Origin: Ianthella basta
Taxonomy: Eukaryota; Porifera; Demospongiae; Verongiida; Ianthellidae
DNA length: 64,000 nucleotides
Reading direction: 5' to 3'
Assembly (NCBI GenBank): GCA_964019415.1
Contig: OZ025887.1
Location: forward strand, 3,530,958-3,594,957
The notes under the pieces are model-generated. The model saw nothing but the letters and a program-made list of their open reading frames with translations, did no database searches and was not told the origin of the DNA. The translations under genes were made by a program, and so were the position numbers. Of the stretch, positions 19,424 to 31,800 are shown piece by piece; the first letter of the stretch is position 1, and the number at the start of each line of letters is the position of its first letter.

Positions 19424-21773
19424 CCACACACCACGAGTGCTAGTAGAGTGTCTGAGCTACGTACTGTAGGTGACTGTCTATTATACATTGGTTTTCGCAC
19501 AGATGCTTCAGTGGCTAGAGAATGTGCTATTAATATATATAATGCTGAGCTGGACCACTCCCTAGCCTGCCTGATTCTTTACCCTTTCCACAGCTAGCAC
19601 TTCCAGAGGTGGCATGAACCTGTGTGCCATTGAATAGTCATGAATTATCCTTGGATAAGTAGCTACTCTTGGGAATATAGTTTTGCTTATTCCTGCTTGC
19701 CAGGACACCCACCTAGCCTGTCTGTCTCCTAGCTCTAATGCATACCACAGCACAAACACCAGCTGCAGCCTATTATTTAGGAGGAGCTAGGCCCCCCAGC
19801 AACAGGATGCTGACTCATCTACTGACTGGACCACTCTCCTGTAGCTCTCCTCTTACCACAACTAAGTGTATTCATTGGGTAATAATATCCATTACAGGCA
19901 TTCTTGGAACTGTCCCCAATTCCCACAGCACAACAAACATGCAAGGTCAGGAGAGCAAGGCGACCTGTTTGTTTAAGTGCACATCCATCAATAAAAGCAC
20001 TGGTACTGCAAAGACTATACAAATGCTACCATGCATATTGCTCCAGCAGTTAGGTAGTGAGAGGACACTATAATATGTGTACACAGAATGTCATAGTGTA
20101 CCTATTATTATCATTCTTGGTTCATAACAAAATTCATCCTTACTGTAGTGGCCATGTGAGCTTGTGTCAGCATTCCACTATTGGGTGTGATATGCATGAG
20201 CTAGGAGACAGACAGGTGAGAGGGTTGTCCAAGCAACAATGTAGCTACAAGCAAACTCTTTTAGTAGCTACCTGTGCAAGAACAGTTCATGACTATTCAA
20301 TGGCACACAGCTTCATGCCACCTCTGGAAGTGCTGTCTGTGGAAAGGGCAAAGAATCAGGCAGGCTAGGGAGTAGTCCAGCTCAGCATTATATATATGAA
20401 TAGCACATTCTCTAGCCACTGAAGCATCTATATGAAAACCCAATGTATAATAGACAATCACCTACAGTACGTAGCTCAGACACTCTATACTAGCACTCGT
20501 GGTGGTTAGTGATGAACCAAAAAATGAGCATAATATACTATGACATTCTGTGTACACATATTATAGTGTCCTCTCACTACCTAACTGCATGGTGGAGCAA
20601 TATGCATGGTAGCATTTGTATAGTCTTTGCAGTGCACTTAAACAAACAGTCCGCCTGCTCTCCTGACCTTGCATGTTTGTTGTGCTGTGGGAATTGGGGA
20701 CAGTTCCAAGAATGCCTGTAATGGATATTATTACCCAATGAATACACTTAGTTGTGGTAAGAGGAGAGCTGCAGGGGAGTGGTCCAGTCAGTAGATGAGT
20801 CAGCATCCTGTTGCTGGGGGGCCTAGCTCCTCCTAAATAATAGGCTGCAGCTGGTGTTTGTGCTGTGGTATGCATTAGAGCTAGTATAGTCTTTGCAGTA
20901 CCAGTGCTTTATTGATGGATGTGCACTTAAACAAACAGGTCGCCTTGCTCTCCTGACCTTGCATGTTTGTTGTGCTGTGGGAATTGGGGACAGTTCCAAG
21001 AATGCCTGTAATGAATATTATTACCCAATGAATACACTTAGTTGTGGTAAGAGGAGAGCTACAGGGGAGTGGTCCAGTCAGTAAATGAGTCAGCATCCTG
21101 TTGCTGGGGGGCCTAGCTCCTCCTAAATAATAGGCTGCAGCTGGTGTTTGTGCTGTGGTATGCATTAGAGCTAGTATAGTCTTTGCAGTACCAGTGCTTT
21201 ATTGATGAATGTGCACTTAAACAAACAGGTCACCTTGCTCTCCTGACCTTGCATGTTTGTTGTGCTGTGGGAATTGGGGACAGTTCCAAGAATGCCTGTA
21301 ATGAATATTATTACCCAATGAATACACTTAGTTGTGGTAAGAGGAGAGCTACAGGGGAGTGGTCCAGTCAGTAGATGAGTCAGCATCCTGTTGCTGGGGG
21401 GCCTAGCTCCTCCTAAATAATAGGCTGCAGCTGGTGTTTGTGCTGTGGTATGCATTAGAGCTAGGAGACAGACAGGCTAGGTGGGTGTCCTGGCAAGCAG
21501 GAATAAGCAAAACTATATTCCCAAGAGTAGCTACTTATCCAAGGATAATTCATGACTATTCAATGGCACACAGGTTCATGCCCACCTCTGGAAGTGCTGT
21601 CTGTGGAAAGGGTAAAGAATCAGGCAGGCTAGGGAGTGGTCCAGCTCAGCATTATATATATTAATAGCACATTCTCTAGCCACTGAAGCATCTGTGCGAA
21701 AACCAATGTATAATAGACAGTCACCTACAGTACGTAGCTCAGACACTCTATACTAGCGCTTGTGGTGGTTAGT
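19424..21773. repeat. Inverted and tandem repeat complex beside the gap
   Basis: The left arm (19424 to about 20095) is the reverse complement of the right arm (about 20536-21773). The shared outer end carries GAGTGTCTGAGCTACGTACTGTAGGTGA, with the outermost bases ...GGTGGTTAGTG on the right. The right arm contains three tandem copies of a 290-bp segment (TGCATTAGAG recurs at 20871, 21161 and 21451). A third, directly oriented copy of the outer 300 bp lies at 20196-20514 in the centre. Translated shadows such as HTTAQTPAAAYYLGGARPPS repeat with the units and are not genes. Probably several nested copies of one non-autonomous element. Confidence 0.85.
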
Positions 21774-24500
21774 GCCCTCAGCAACTTGTACTATGCATGT
21801 TGTCCTTGTAGATCTAGTGTATTTACTAATGTGCAAGTTATACTTCGTGCATTGTGCATAGCTAGTGGTTGAGTTAGCTATACAGCTAGTTTGGGGATCA
21901 TACCACACCAATGAAGGGCTGTATCAGGGTTCCTCTGACCACGTTTGCTCATACATTGTCCTTCCAGCCACCCCAACTGTATATACCTAAGGAGACTCAA
22001 TCTCTTTTGCACAATTAACTGGTGAATTGGTCATCAGACAATTAGTGTGCATGTCATTTTCGTTAAGGTTTCAGAAGTGAAACTATCCATGGAGACCAGC
22101 AACAACTGTTTTGAACTCCTCCCAGGCCACTCTTTGGAACCATGCTTTAAAGGTGCCAGAGGTACGTCTGTGTGTGTTTAGAGAAGACTATTATCTGTCA
22201 TAACTTGTACCAGCAACCAGCAGTGGAATGCTGACACAAGTGCACATGACCACTCTCCCATTGATATCTCCATCCCCTACAGGTACTGTACATAAGCATA
22301 TTCATTGGAGGACTTCCCAGACCTTGTCATGAATCTCATTATGAAAGGACGACAGTGATTATAATACACTATGACGTTCTGCTAGTATCTTCTCACTACC
22401 TCTGCTGAAGCAATATGGTGCATAGCATGCCTTGGTCATGAATAGTTGCAATAGCAATATGAGGTGTAAGTGACATATGATCTGCATGAATGAAAAAAAG
22501 ATGGTAGATTCTGTAGTTTCACTCTCTTCTAAATCCAGGCCCTATCACTTCCTCCCCAGTGTATTGGTTAACATGGTGACCAGTGCTGGAATTATAAGCA
22601 TTTCAGCAGCAACTGTAAAGCTGTGTCAACTCCACACTACAGAATTTCCTGCCCATTACCATCACTGTGGAAATGGATGCCTGACTATAACAATTATATT
22701 ATGTTAGTAAGCTAGGAGTAATGGCTCATTCCTAATCTTTCTCTGCATTATGAGTGAAGTGACTTGTCTGTGTGTATGCATGCCTGAGGACATTCGGCCA
22801 TGTAAGCCTTTGTCAGCTGCATAAAATTAAAAAAAATGCAGTATGAGTTCAGTTTATATAGCTGAAAGTGACAGTGGGCAACCAATCAAGTTCTATAACT
22901 ATATGTACATAGGTGATGCTATCACAATGTACCACGCAACTGGAATATCCTTAGCCTTGGACCTCACAATCAGTGAGGGCCAGGTTCCATTATCATGAGC
23001 AACGAAACTCACTTTGACATTGTGCTTGATTTTATCCTTGATTTAGCTAATCACATACACTCTTTAACAGTATATTTGACTTGACTATTGTTGTACTCTA
23101 AGCATGTAAGGCAGTGCGCATGTGTGCCTTTGTATTTATTATTATTAATTTAGTTTACTAGAATATCCCCATTATTATAGACACTAACCAGTGGGCCAGA
23201 GTCGATGACCTTTGCAAGGACCCACACACACTTACTTCAATAACCTATTTGCTTGGTTACACCCCCTACACATTATCATGAAATTTGATTAGCCAAACCC
23301 ACCTACACATAATAACAGAATTTGATTGGTCGTACACACAGTGCTGCCCCCAACTATATAAACTGGTCTAACGCTGCACTTTTTCAGTTTTGCACATGAC
23401 GAAACGTCCTGCAAACAGTTACTGATTGATTCTGTTACATCATTGCTCATGATCTTTTTGCTCTAGGAATGTAAGTGTAGGTGTGGAAGAATGTTGCTGC
23501 TTGGAGTCAGATACATATGAAGCTCATGGCATTCTGGATGGTGCGCTTATCTTCACATACTGCTTGTTGGTAGTGCAGGATTGGATGAAACCCGCAATAG
23601 ACCTTTTTAGTTAAGGCTATAGTATGTGTGGTATGCAAGTGAAGGTGTTGACTATACGTTATGTCTCATCCAGCGGACAAACCAGGCTGCCAAAGCTGCA
23701 CTTAACTGTACTGTTGCCATGAACTACTGTACTTAAGCATAGGAGTTTGGCTGCCTGGTTTGTTCACTGGGTGTCACGTAACCTGCAATTAGCACTAATT
23801 GCATTCTTTGCGTCCTTAACTGAAGTTCCATTTCTGGTCAGACCATTAGGAATTCCTTTCGCATATCTGTAATTTATACCTAGTCTTTCACTGAACCATG
23901 CTGGACAGTGTCCAGGACAGCCCCTCTCTAACAAGGACAGGCACTGCTGTAGCTACAGTATGGCAACAATTTAATTGATTGACATTAAATTCAATGTGCA
24001 CTTGCCACCCCTATTTATTCTGCTGTGCCATTTGTCTTGCATGATCTGTTTTTGTACCCCCTCTGCAACTGAAAAGGCCCTTCTGAGGCTGAAAAGTTTT
24101 GCTTATTGAGAAGTCCACCATGTGATTAACACTCAAGAATCTTCCCCCACCAAAACTTACACTTTCGAGTGACATTGGTGAGTGGTTGTCTACTACAGGG
24201 GACTGCTTGTGTGTGAGAGAGAGAGTGAGTGGGTGGGTGAGTTTAGGTGTATAGGCATCAGGTGTGCAAGTACAAGCAGCTCATGTGGTACAATCATGTG
24301 TTGGGGGGGGGGGGAATATCACTGTGTGCATGTGATGAGATATGTGCATGTGTGTGTGATGTGTGGGGTGAGACTGTTAATGTGATGTGTCCTCTGTTTT
24401 GTTTACACAGAATCTACAGCACTGTTTAGCTTACTAGTTGCACAGTTCCTGGCCACCAACCAATACTGATGAACCTCACCAGTTGTACATGTAGGTGAGA
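21774..24500. other. No gene recognised; possible Penelope-like 3' remnant at 23.16-23.44 kb
   Basis: Mostly AT-rich sequence. At 23390-23425 CAGTTTTGCACATGACGAAACGTCCTGCA resembles the end of the Penelope-like repeat at 45.58 kb (CAGTTTTGTATGCCTGACGA ... GAAACGTTGCA) but lacks hammerhead stem II. A G-run of 10 is at 24303-24312. Confidence 0.4.
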
Positions 24501-24502
24501 CA

Positions 24503-24871
24503 GTGTACATATCTGTCTTCATTCTTTGGCCTGTACAATTCAACAATAACAATTCAGCTTTACATATTCAGATTGGTGTATTCGCTTACTGCACTTCTCA
24601 TCTATGTTTAGTCACACTCAATGGAAACACCATTAATGCAAGCAAGGTGACTTATAAATCAAATCGAATCTTTGCATTTCCATACACATACCACCGTCAA
24701 ACAAACATTAATCTCATTCTGTGCAATAGTTTTAACATGTCCTCATATATACCATTATTAATACATACAGTACTGTCATGTCTACGGCACTGTCTACACG
24801 ATGCAAAGGCTAAGAGAAATGTCACTCTTGGCTGTGTCAATATAAAGTGCAGCCTTTTCTTTGGTTGTTGA
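24503..24871 (+). CDS. Unassigned 122-residue ORF, doubtful
   Basis: An open stretch with several potential N-glycosylation sites (NAS, NMSS, NVT) and cysteines, SHLCLVTLNGNTINASKVTY. It lies just beyond the 3' end of transporter A on the opposite strand. No start context, splice partners or family are recognised; it may be one exon of a secreted or surface protein, or chance. Confidence 0.2.
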   Translation: MYISVFILWPVQFNNNNSALHIQIGVFAYCTSHLCLVTLNGNTINASKVTYKSNRIFAFPYTYHRQTNINLILCNSFNMSSYIPLLIHTVLSCLRHCLHDAKAKRNVTLGCVNIKCSLFFGC

Positions 24872-24933
24872 AACAGGATCTACACATTCTATAATCCTGT
24901 TGTCTTGACAGGACGTGTACCTTATCATGCGCA

Positions 24934-25796
24934 TTACACAAAGATTGGAAGGGAAAAGAATGTGTTTTTATGCCAATTACATGCAGCTGGAGTCACTCGG
25001 CAGCACACACGCTCTTTCAGCTGCATATTTCCAGTCTCCTGGGAGCAAAGTGTGAAGCAAACAAGGCAGCAAATGATCTCCAACATGCAATGCAGCGCAG
25101 ATTCACTTACATTGGTGAGCCAGACACATACATACATAGGTCTGCCAACAAAACTATGCATATACATGTACACTCACTCTCAGTGACTTTCCCTTAGTTT
25201 CAATTGGTAGCAAGACAATAGCAACAGTGCAAGCAACAACCATGGCCAGGAACAGACTTATTCCAGCTACATCATTTGCCTCCAGCAACACCTACTCACG
25301 GGAGAGGATACGAAGAGAAACCAAGATTCTATATATGCCACCAGAGTCTGGCTAGCTAGACCGTCCCACTCAGCACCCTTCTAAGTGTCCCAGGCATACC
25401 GTTAATTGGGATGGTGTAGCTAGCCAGACTAATGCCACCATCATGTAATACTATCACAGGTAAACTGTGATGGAAATAGAACAGGGCTGTACTACTCCCT
25501 CACCTGAGCAATGTATGGTGTGATAATGCCTCCTGCACTTCCAACTGCTGAGGCTATTCCAAGACCAAGACTTCTCACTTCAGTTGGGTACACTTCTGCA
25601 GTGTACACATACAAAATCTGACTTGCCCCAGAAATGAAGGCACGAGCACAGAACAGGAAGGCTGTAGTGACCTCTCTGAAAGTGGACAGCACAATGTAAC
25701 TGGTATGACAAAATGGCTACACGGTGACTCCATATGCTCATTAAAGTACACAGCAAGCTCATTATACAAGAGGCTACTTGGAAGGTACCAACAGCA

Positions 25797-25854
<58 letters not shown>

Positions 25855-28800
25855 CTACATACGTACCTATGCTGACACAGGTAAAGGAGGCCAGTGAAGA
25901 TGGCACACAGGGTGACCCCTCCTGCCATGAGCACCCGCCTCCCAAGAAATGGTGAAAGTAGGGCAAAGACAATGACTCCTGGGAGCTCTGCAGAAGTCGT
26001 CCACATGATGTCAATGTAGTCCTCTGGTTGCAGACTCTGACAAACGTCCAACTTGGGGATCCCACCAGTATCTGAATGTTGGTGCAAGCAGTATAAGTGT
26101 TTGTGTTTGAGTTTGTGTAGGAGTGAGTGAATGAGAGAGGTAAGGGGGGAACGAGATGAGTACGCAGGTTGTGGTGCAAACCTCCAAATTCCTCAAAAGT
26201 ACATGATCATGTGTAACTCACTGCAGTGCTCACGGAAGCGAAACAATGAAGTTGCAAGAAGAAAAGTACCAAAGTAGTATGCTGTAGATGTCAGCCATAT
26301 TAGCCACAGCAATACAGTAGTCCTCCACATTCCTTTCTTGAATAAATGGGCAAACAAGAAATTGGTATGCTGAGTGGAAGTGGAAGACAAGACATTAGAG
26401 AACACTACGTATCAATATTATTACAGTACAGAACACATTAGCATGTTAGTCACTGCTCAATACAGTATTGCATGTAGCAAACATTATCATCATCTCTGAC
26501 CCACACTTAGCCTCAAATCAAAAATACAATTATAAAAATTTACATAAGTAGTAGCCATAGACCAATTACATATGAATTCACCCGCAGTCAAAAGAGGGCA
26601 ATGTGGGAGCTCAAATAACACTTGTAAATACACTTGCTACTGCACTACTCTCTTCCAGTTTCCTCTTGAAACCGGCTGTTTGTGTTGCTATTTGCCATTG
26701 AGCTACTTCTGGACTGTTCCCACTGTTGTCACACAAACTCAACAGGCACTTCACTCACCTTTTCAACTGTCATGCACACTTTCGAATTCTGCAAGGACCA
26801 TGTATGCATGCTGCACCCAGCTGCTTTTCACACCACCCATAAGAGAGTGACCCACTTCACTTGCCCAATCAACCAAGTAACCCAGATTGTCTCACGAGGC
26901 AGTGCCACCTGTACAAACACAGATGGCACTGCCTCACATTTCAGACGACTGTTTTTGACTATCCCAGATGCAGTGACTCTGACAGTTGCCCCACATCACA
27001 CTTGGTAGCCACAAGCCAGCCATTCTCTTCTCTAGTCTTTGTTCAATTTGGTGGGAATGCCATGAAAAACACATTAGGCCACTTATTATGACAGTTACTG
27101 TAGTTCAGCACACAGCAGTGATCATGCTCTGACATTCTGCTTTTGACCTGTGCAATAAGCACGAATGGCAGCCAATTGACTTCATGCCTATGTCCACTCT
27201 AGCTGAGGCCACCCCGTTTGGGAACTTCATTACCCAAAGGGGTTACCAAAGTTCAGAGGTGAGTTGTCAATCAAATGACATGCTTGTGACTTACCGCTTC
27301 AGTTTGTGAGTCTCGTGTGTGATGGGTGATTTCACACTGTAATGTGTACTAGACAACACCTCTCCTGTCGTATCAATGTGCCCCATCATTTGCACAACAC
27401 TGCCTCATAATGGGATTGTTAATCATTACTAAAATGTGCCAACTCAGCACTTTAGTGCAATAATAATATTATCATGTACAAGGGGTAAAGTGATTGGTTC
27501 GGGTGTCGTTGTCGTTGTCATGGACACAAAAAACGGCAGTTCTCAACACCTTGGTGTACACATCCACATTTATACACTTAACCTCTTGCACTCTGCGTGG
27601 GGTTTGTGCTCTAATGAGCACTCTAGTTTTATCATGCAATTGGTCTATTCTCTCTCCTCCGTCCCCCCACTCCCCTTGCCCTCTCTTTTGCACACAATAA
27701 TACATATAGCATTTTACCTTTATCTCTTGATGGGCTGTCACAATCACAGGTAACATGGCTCTAGAGCTCTCTTTGTCCATCTCCCCATTCAGTTCTTCAC
27801 TATCATCTTGCTCTCCATCACTCACTATCATACTTAGTTGAAAATGATCATCTTTCTTTCCTGCACTCTCTAGCTTAGCAGACAGACTGGGTTTGCAGTT
27901 AAACTTTGCTATCTTGACAAGTATGCTTTGGGCTTTGTGAGTCTGCCCCTTCAGTGTCAAATACCTTGGAGTCTCTGGTATAGTCTGTATGTAAACGACA
28001 ATTGTATATAGCATCCTGCACTCAACATCATACTCAGCACATAGCACATCAGAATATTCATGGGCCCCTCTATTCATATTGCTTGTGTTCCATCTCATAT
28101 CACACATGTGCACGGGCAGCTGGGTTAACATTGATGTGCATATAGAGTCCATATATACACATGTAAATACACTTATTTGCTGTTGCTAGGTGGTTGCTAT
28201 GTTTATTGAGTGACTATAAAAGTGCTACTTGCAGTGAGAGGTGACAATTTGTTATCAGACAGCGATTATATCTTATTGGAGAGCGATTATATCTTATAGG
28301 AGAGCAAGAATATCTGATTGGGTTCACGAAAATATCTAATCGGCTTCAGTGTGATTCAATCAATAGCAACAACACTTCACATGCAAGTGCTTGCATTCAG
28401 ACAAGAGTAGATAAGATACAGTAACTACACTACCCAACCATTAATATTATGGAGCGCCAAATGCAGCAAAATCCGACCATCGATCATCGATTATCCGATA
28501 TTCGATGTCGACCATCGATCATCGATGTCGACCATCGGTCATCGATTATCCGATAATCGATGTCGACCATCGATCATCGATGTCGACCATCGATCATCGG
28601 TGTCGATCATCAATAGTTAATGGTCTAACCTGCCGCCTTGTTCCCAGACTACTTTTGGCCACCGTTTTAGCAAATGGCGGGCGGAAATGGTCTGCATGGG
28701 AACGGGACTAGACCGCTTCCCCTCCATTTTACTGGTGACGTCATCCGTAGGAAAAGCGGTCTGGCTAGCGAGACTAAAATAGCAGCTGTAGTCTTTGTGT

Positions 28801-31800
28801 AATTAAGCGCTGACAGGATGACATCACCGATAGCTCCAGCTGGTGTCCGCCTTTAGTTTTTGGCGGGGAAAATGGCTGAAGAAGAATCGAAAGAGGCGAC
28901 ATTAAAGAAGGCCGTCGATCTATTGCAAGGAATTATAGGACATTCATCTGAACAACGCCAGAGTAAGGAGAATAATTATGCGTAAAGGAAGCTTTTTTAT
29001 GTAAGAATGTTTTTCATTTCTTTCTTTTCACCACACCAGCGCTTAACCATAGCTAGGTAGCCAGTAGTTCTTGCGCTCTACTATCTATGGCTAGACTCAG
29101 CGTGTTTTCCTTAGCTACTCCATGTCATATTTTAATTTAGCGCTGTTTAATATAGCTGTATAGCAGCTGTTGTTATAGTTCTATTAAATTATTTATTCAG
29201 GTGTCCAAGAAGATGTCCAGTCTTCCTGTAATCAGGCCATCAGCGTATTTAGAAGCCAACTCGGACAAAGCACTTCTGGGCTTGGAACTTCAAGATCATC
29301 CGGCATATACTCGGAGCAGAAGGCTAATTTTGCTGCTTACTCACGCAATAAGGTCACAACAAAAGGAAAATGTAAACCTCAGTCATGGACTGTGAAGATG
29401 GTATGCCTCAACTCAAAAGATGCCACCAGAGTTCCGTTGACTGTTGCAGAGAAAGAGCTGCTAGTAGAAGCAGGCCTGGGTGAAAAGAAGGTGACCATTG
29501 ATGACATGTCATGCTCACCACAAGATTTTAAAGCAGCAATTGTTAGCACCTTCCCTAAACTTGAGGACTGTGGGGGATTCGAGCTTCTCAGATGTCTACC
29601 ACACGGTCTCAAAAAGTTGGAGCCTATTTCAGCAGCTGTTGCACAATACCCCAAGCTACTCAAGAGTGTTGTTGGCAATGGACGAGTCTTCATCCGGCCA
29701 ATCCAGAAAGACTTGAGTCTGAGGCAGGATGAAAACCTCACCAATGCAATACAGGTATTTACAATTATTCTTACATATTTCTAAAGCAGCCCATGACATC
29801 GATATTATATTTTGTACCATTAGAAGGAAGCATGCATGTATTGTGGGGAAGAAATCCCAATGGACTTACTGAGGAAGCATGTGCGTAACTGCCTGAGCAT
29901 CAAGTATGTCAATGGGTAACAGCATTATGTACTGACACCACATGCATGCAAACCATGCATTGTGTGCCTCATTCATATTTAATTTCATATGATGTACACA
30001 GTATGACATCAGCATTATATATCCATGCATATAGCCTTTATTAAGTAATGGCATGTTTCTGATGTGCAGGGACTTCAGTGATGTGGACTCAGAGTTTGAG
30101 AGTGACCTGGAAGAGAAGAAACCTGGAACACATGTGCACTCTCCAATCAACTTGGCATCTGATGATAGCAAGGATGACGATGATGGAGTACCATTAGTGA
30201 AGAAGCAGAAATATGCTGATACTGGTGATGATGAGCAGGAAATGCTATATGATGAATCCAGCACATCTGCGTCCCCTGGTGTCCTGAACACAGTTTCTGT
30301 GGAGACGTGTGCACATGACCTGCCCAGTGTAATTCATGTGCTAGCTATGAATTTGTCCAAGGAAGAGTTCCGCATATATGTTCGAAGAAACCATGTAGTG
30401 GAAGATGCCCTGAAGGCCGTGTCCAGGAAGTGCTTCTCATGCCGTTTCTCATTGAAGGTATTATGCAAGATGAATTAGCACAAGTTTGAAGCAAATTGTC
30501 TGATGCATGTACTTTATTTATGCAACTCTCTTGTTCTATACAGATTGAATTTGTGGGAGAATGTGCAGATGATGGAGGTGGTCCACGCAGAGAGTTTTGG
30601 ATGCTTCTGGCACGAGAGGTTGCATGTACAATGTTTACTGGCATGGATTATCGCCTAGTGCCAATTCATGATGCTGTTGGATTGCAGGTACATGTATAAT
30701 AATGTCTGCATTTAGCTGCTACAGATTATATAATGTCAGTGCACTATAATTCTAGTATCATGGTACAGAACATTTTATAGCCACAGCTTAGCAGTTTTAG
30801 CACCAGATGCCGCTATGCATTAATTTGTGTTTCCTGTATATTGCAGAGGAACAAGTTCTATCACCTTGGCATGCTCATGGCAATGAGCATTGTGCAAGAT
30901 GGAAGTGGCTTTTCCTTTTTAGCTCCACCTGTTTACCAATACATCTGTGGTATGGAGATCCCACGAATTGCTATTGCAGATGAGGATGTCCCAGACTACG
31001 AAGTCAGGAAACTTATTGAAGAGGTATGCGCGCATATATATGCAGCAGTTTGCATGAGAGGATGTTCTGGTCCATTTCCATGCACATGCATGCATGGTGT
31101 ACGGCCACCCTTGACAATTAAGGACTATGTAGCTTTTACCATTGTCCACGTAGATCAACAAAGCTGAGGATGCACAGGCATTACGACAAGTCTGTCTGCA
31201 AGCTGTGGACACCACCATAGATGCTGGCTATACATTGCCTGTGATGTCTCTTCAGCTGGATGACAGGGAGCATCTGATTCAGACTTTGAGATTGCACTAC
31301 GTCTTGCTGCGGTCAAAGGCAGTCTTGGACCAGCTCATTACAGGTCTTTCATGCCTGGGTGTTCTGGACTCCATCAGGGAGAACCCAGGAATGTTTGAGC
31401 CCTATTTCATTGCTGCTAAGCAAGCCAAGCTGACATCATGTAAGTGTATAGAATTCATTGACATCATGAACTAAGCCAATATGACCATTTCTCTTTTCTG
31501 TTCTGACTCACACACATAGCTTTCATTCAGGACCTCTTCAAGACTGTTTATTTCTCGGAGAAAGGCACAAATGCCAGAATTAGGGAAGAGAGCACATTCA
31601 TTCTGTTTATTGATCTTCTCAACAGCTGTGAAGGTACAGCATGCTTGTTTTGATTCTTTCAAATTATGCACTTACTATGATTGTGGTTATGTTGATAATG
31701 TATTGCTGCAGATGACGATGATGCTGAGGTCAGCCTCTCTACTGTGTTAAGTTTCTTCACGGGAGCAGAGGTACCACCTCCCCTCGGTTTCAACCCTGCC

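Noticed and set aside
19735-21664. Repeated ORFs HTTAQTPAAAYYLGGARPPS
   Set aside because: They repeat with the non-coding element units on alternating strands; no start, domain or family.
23395-23420. Functional hammerhead at 23.4 kb
   Set aside because: Stem II is absent, so the core cannot form.
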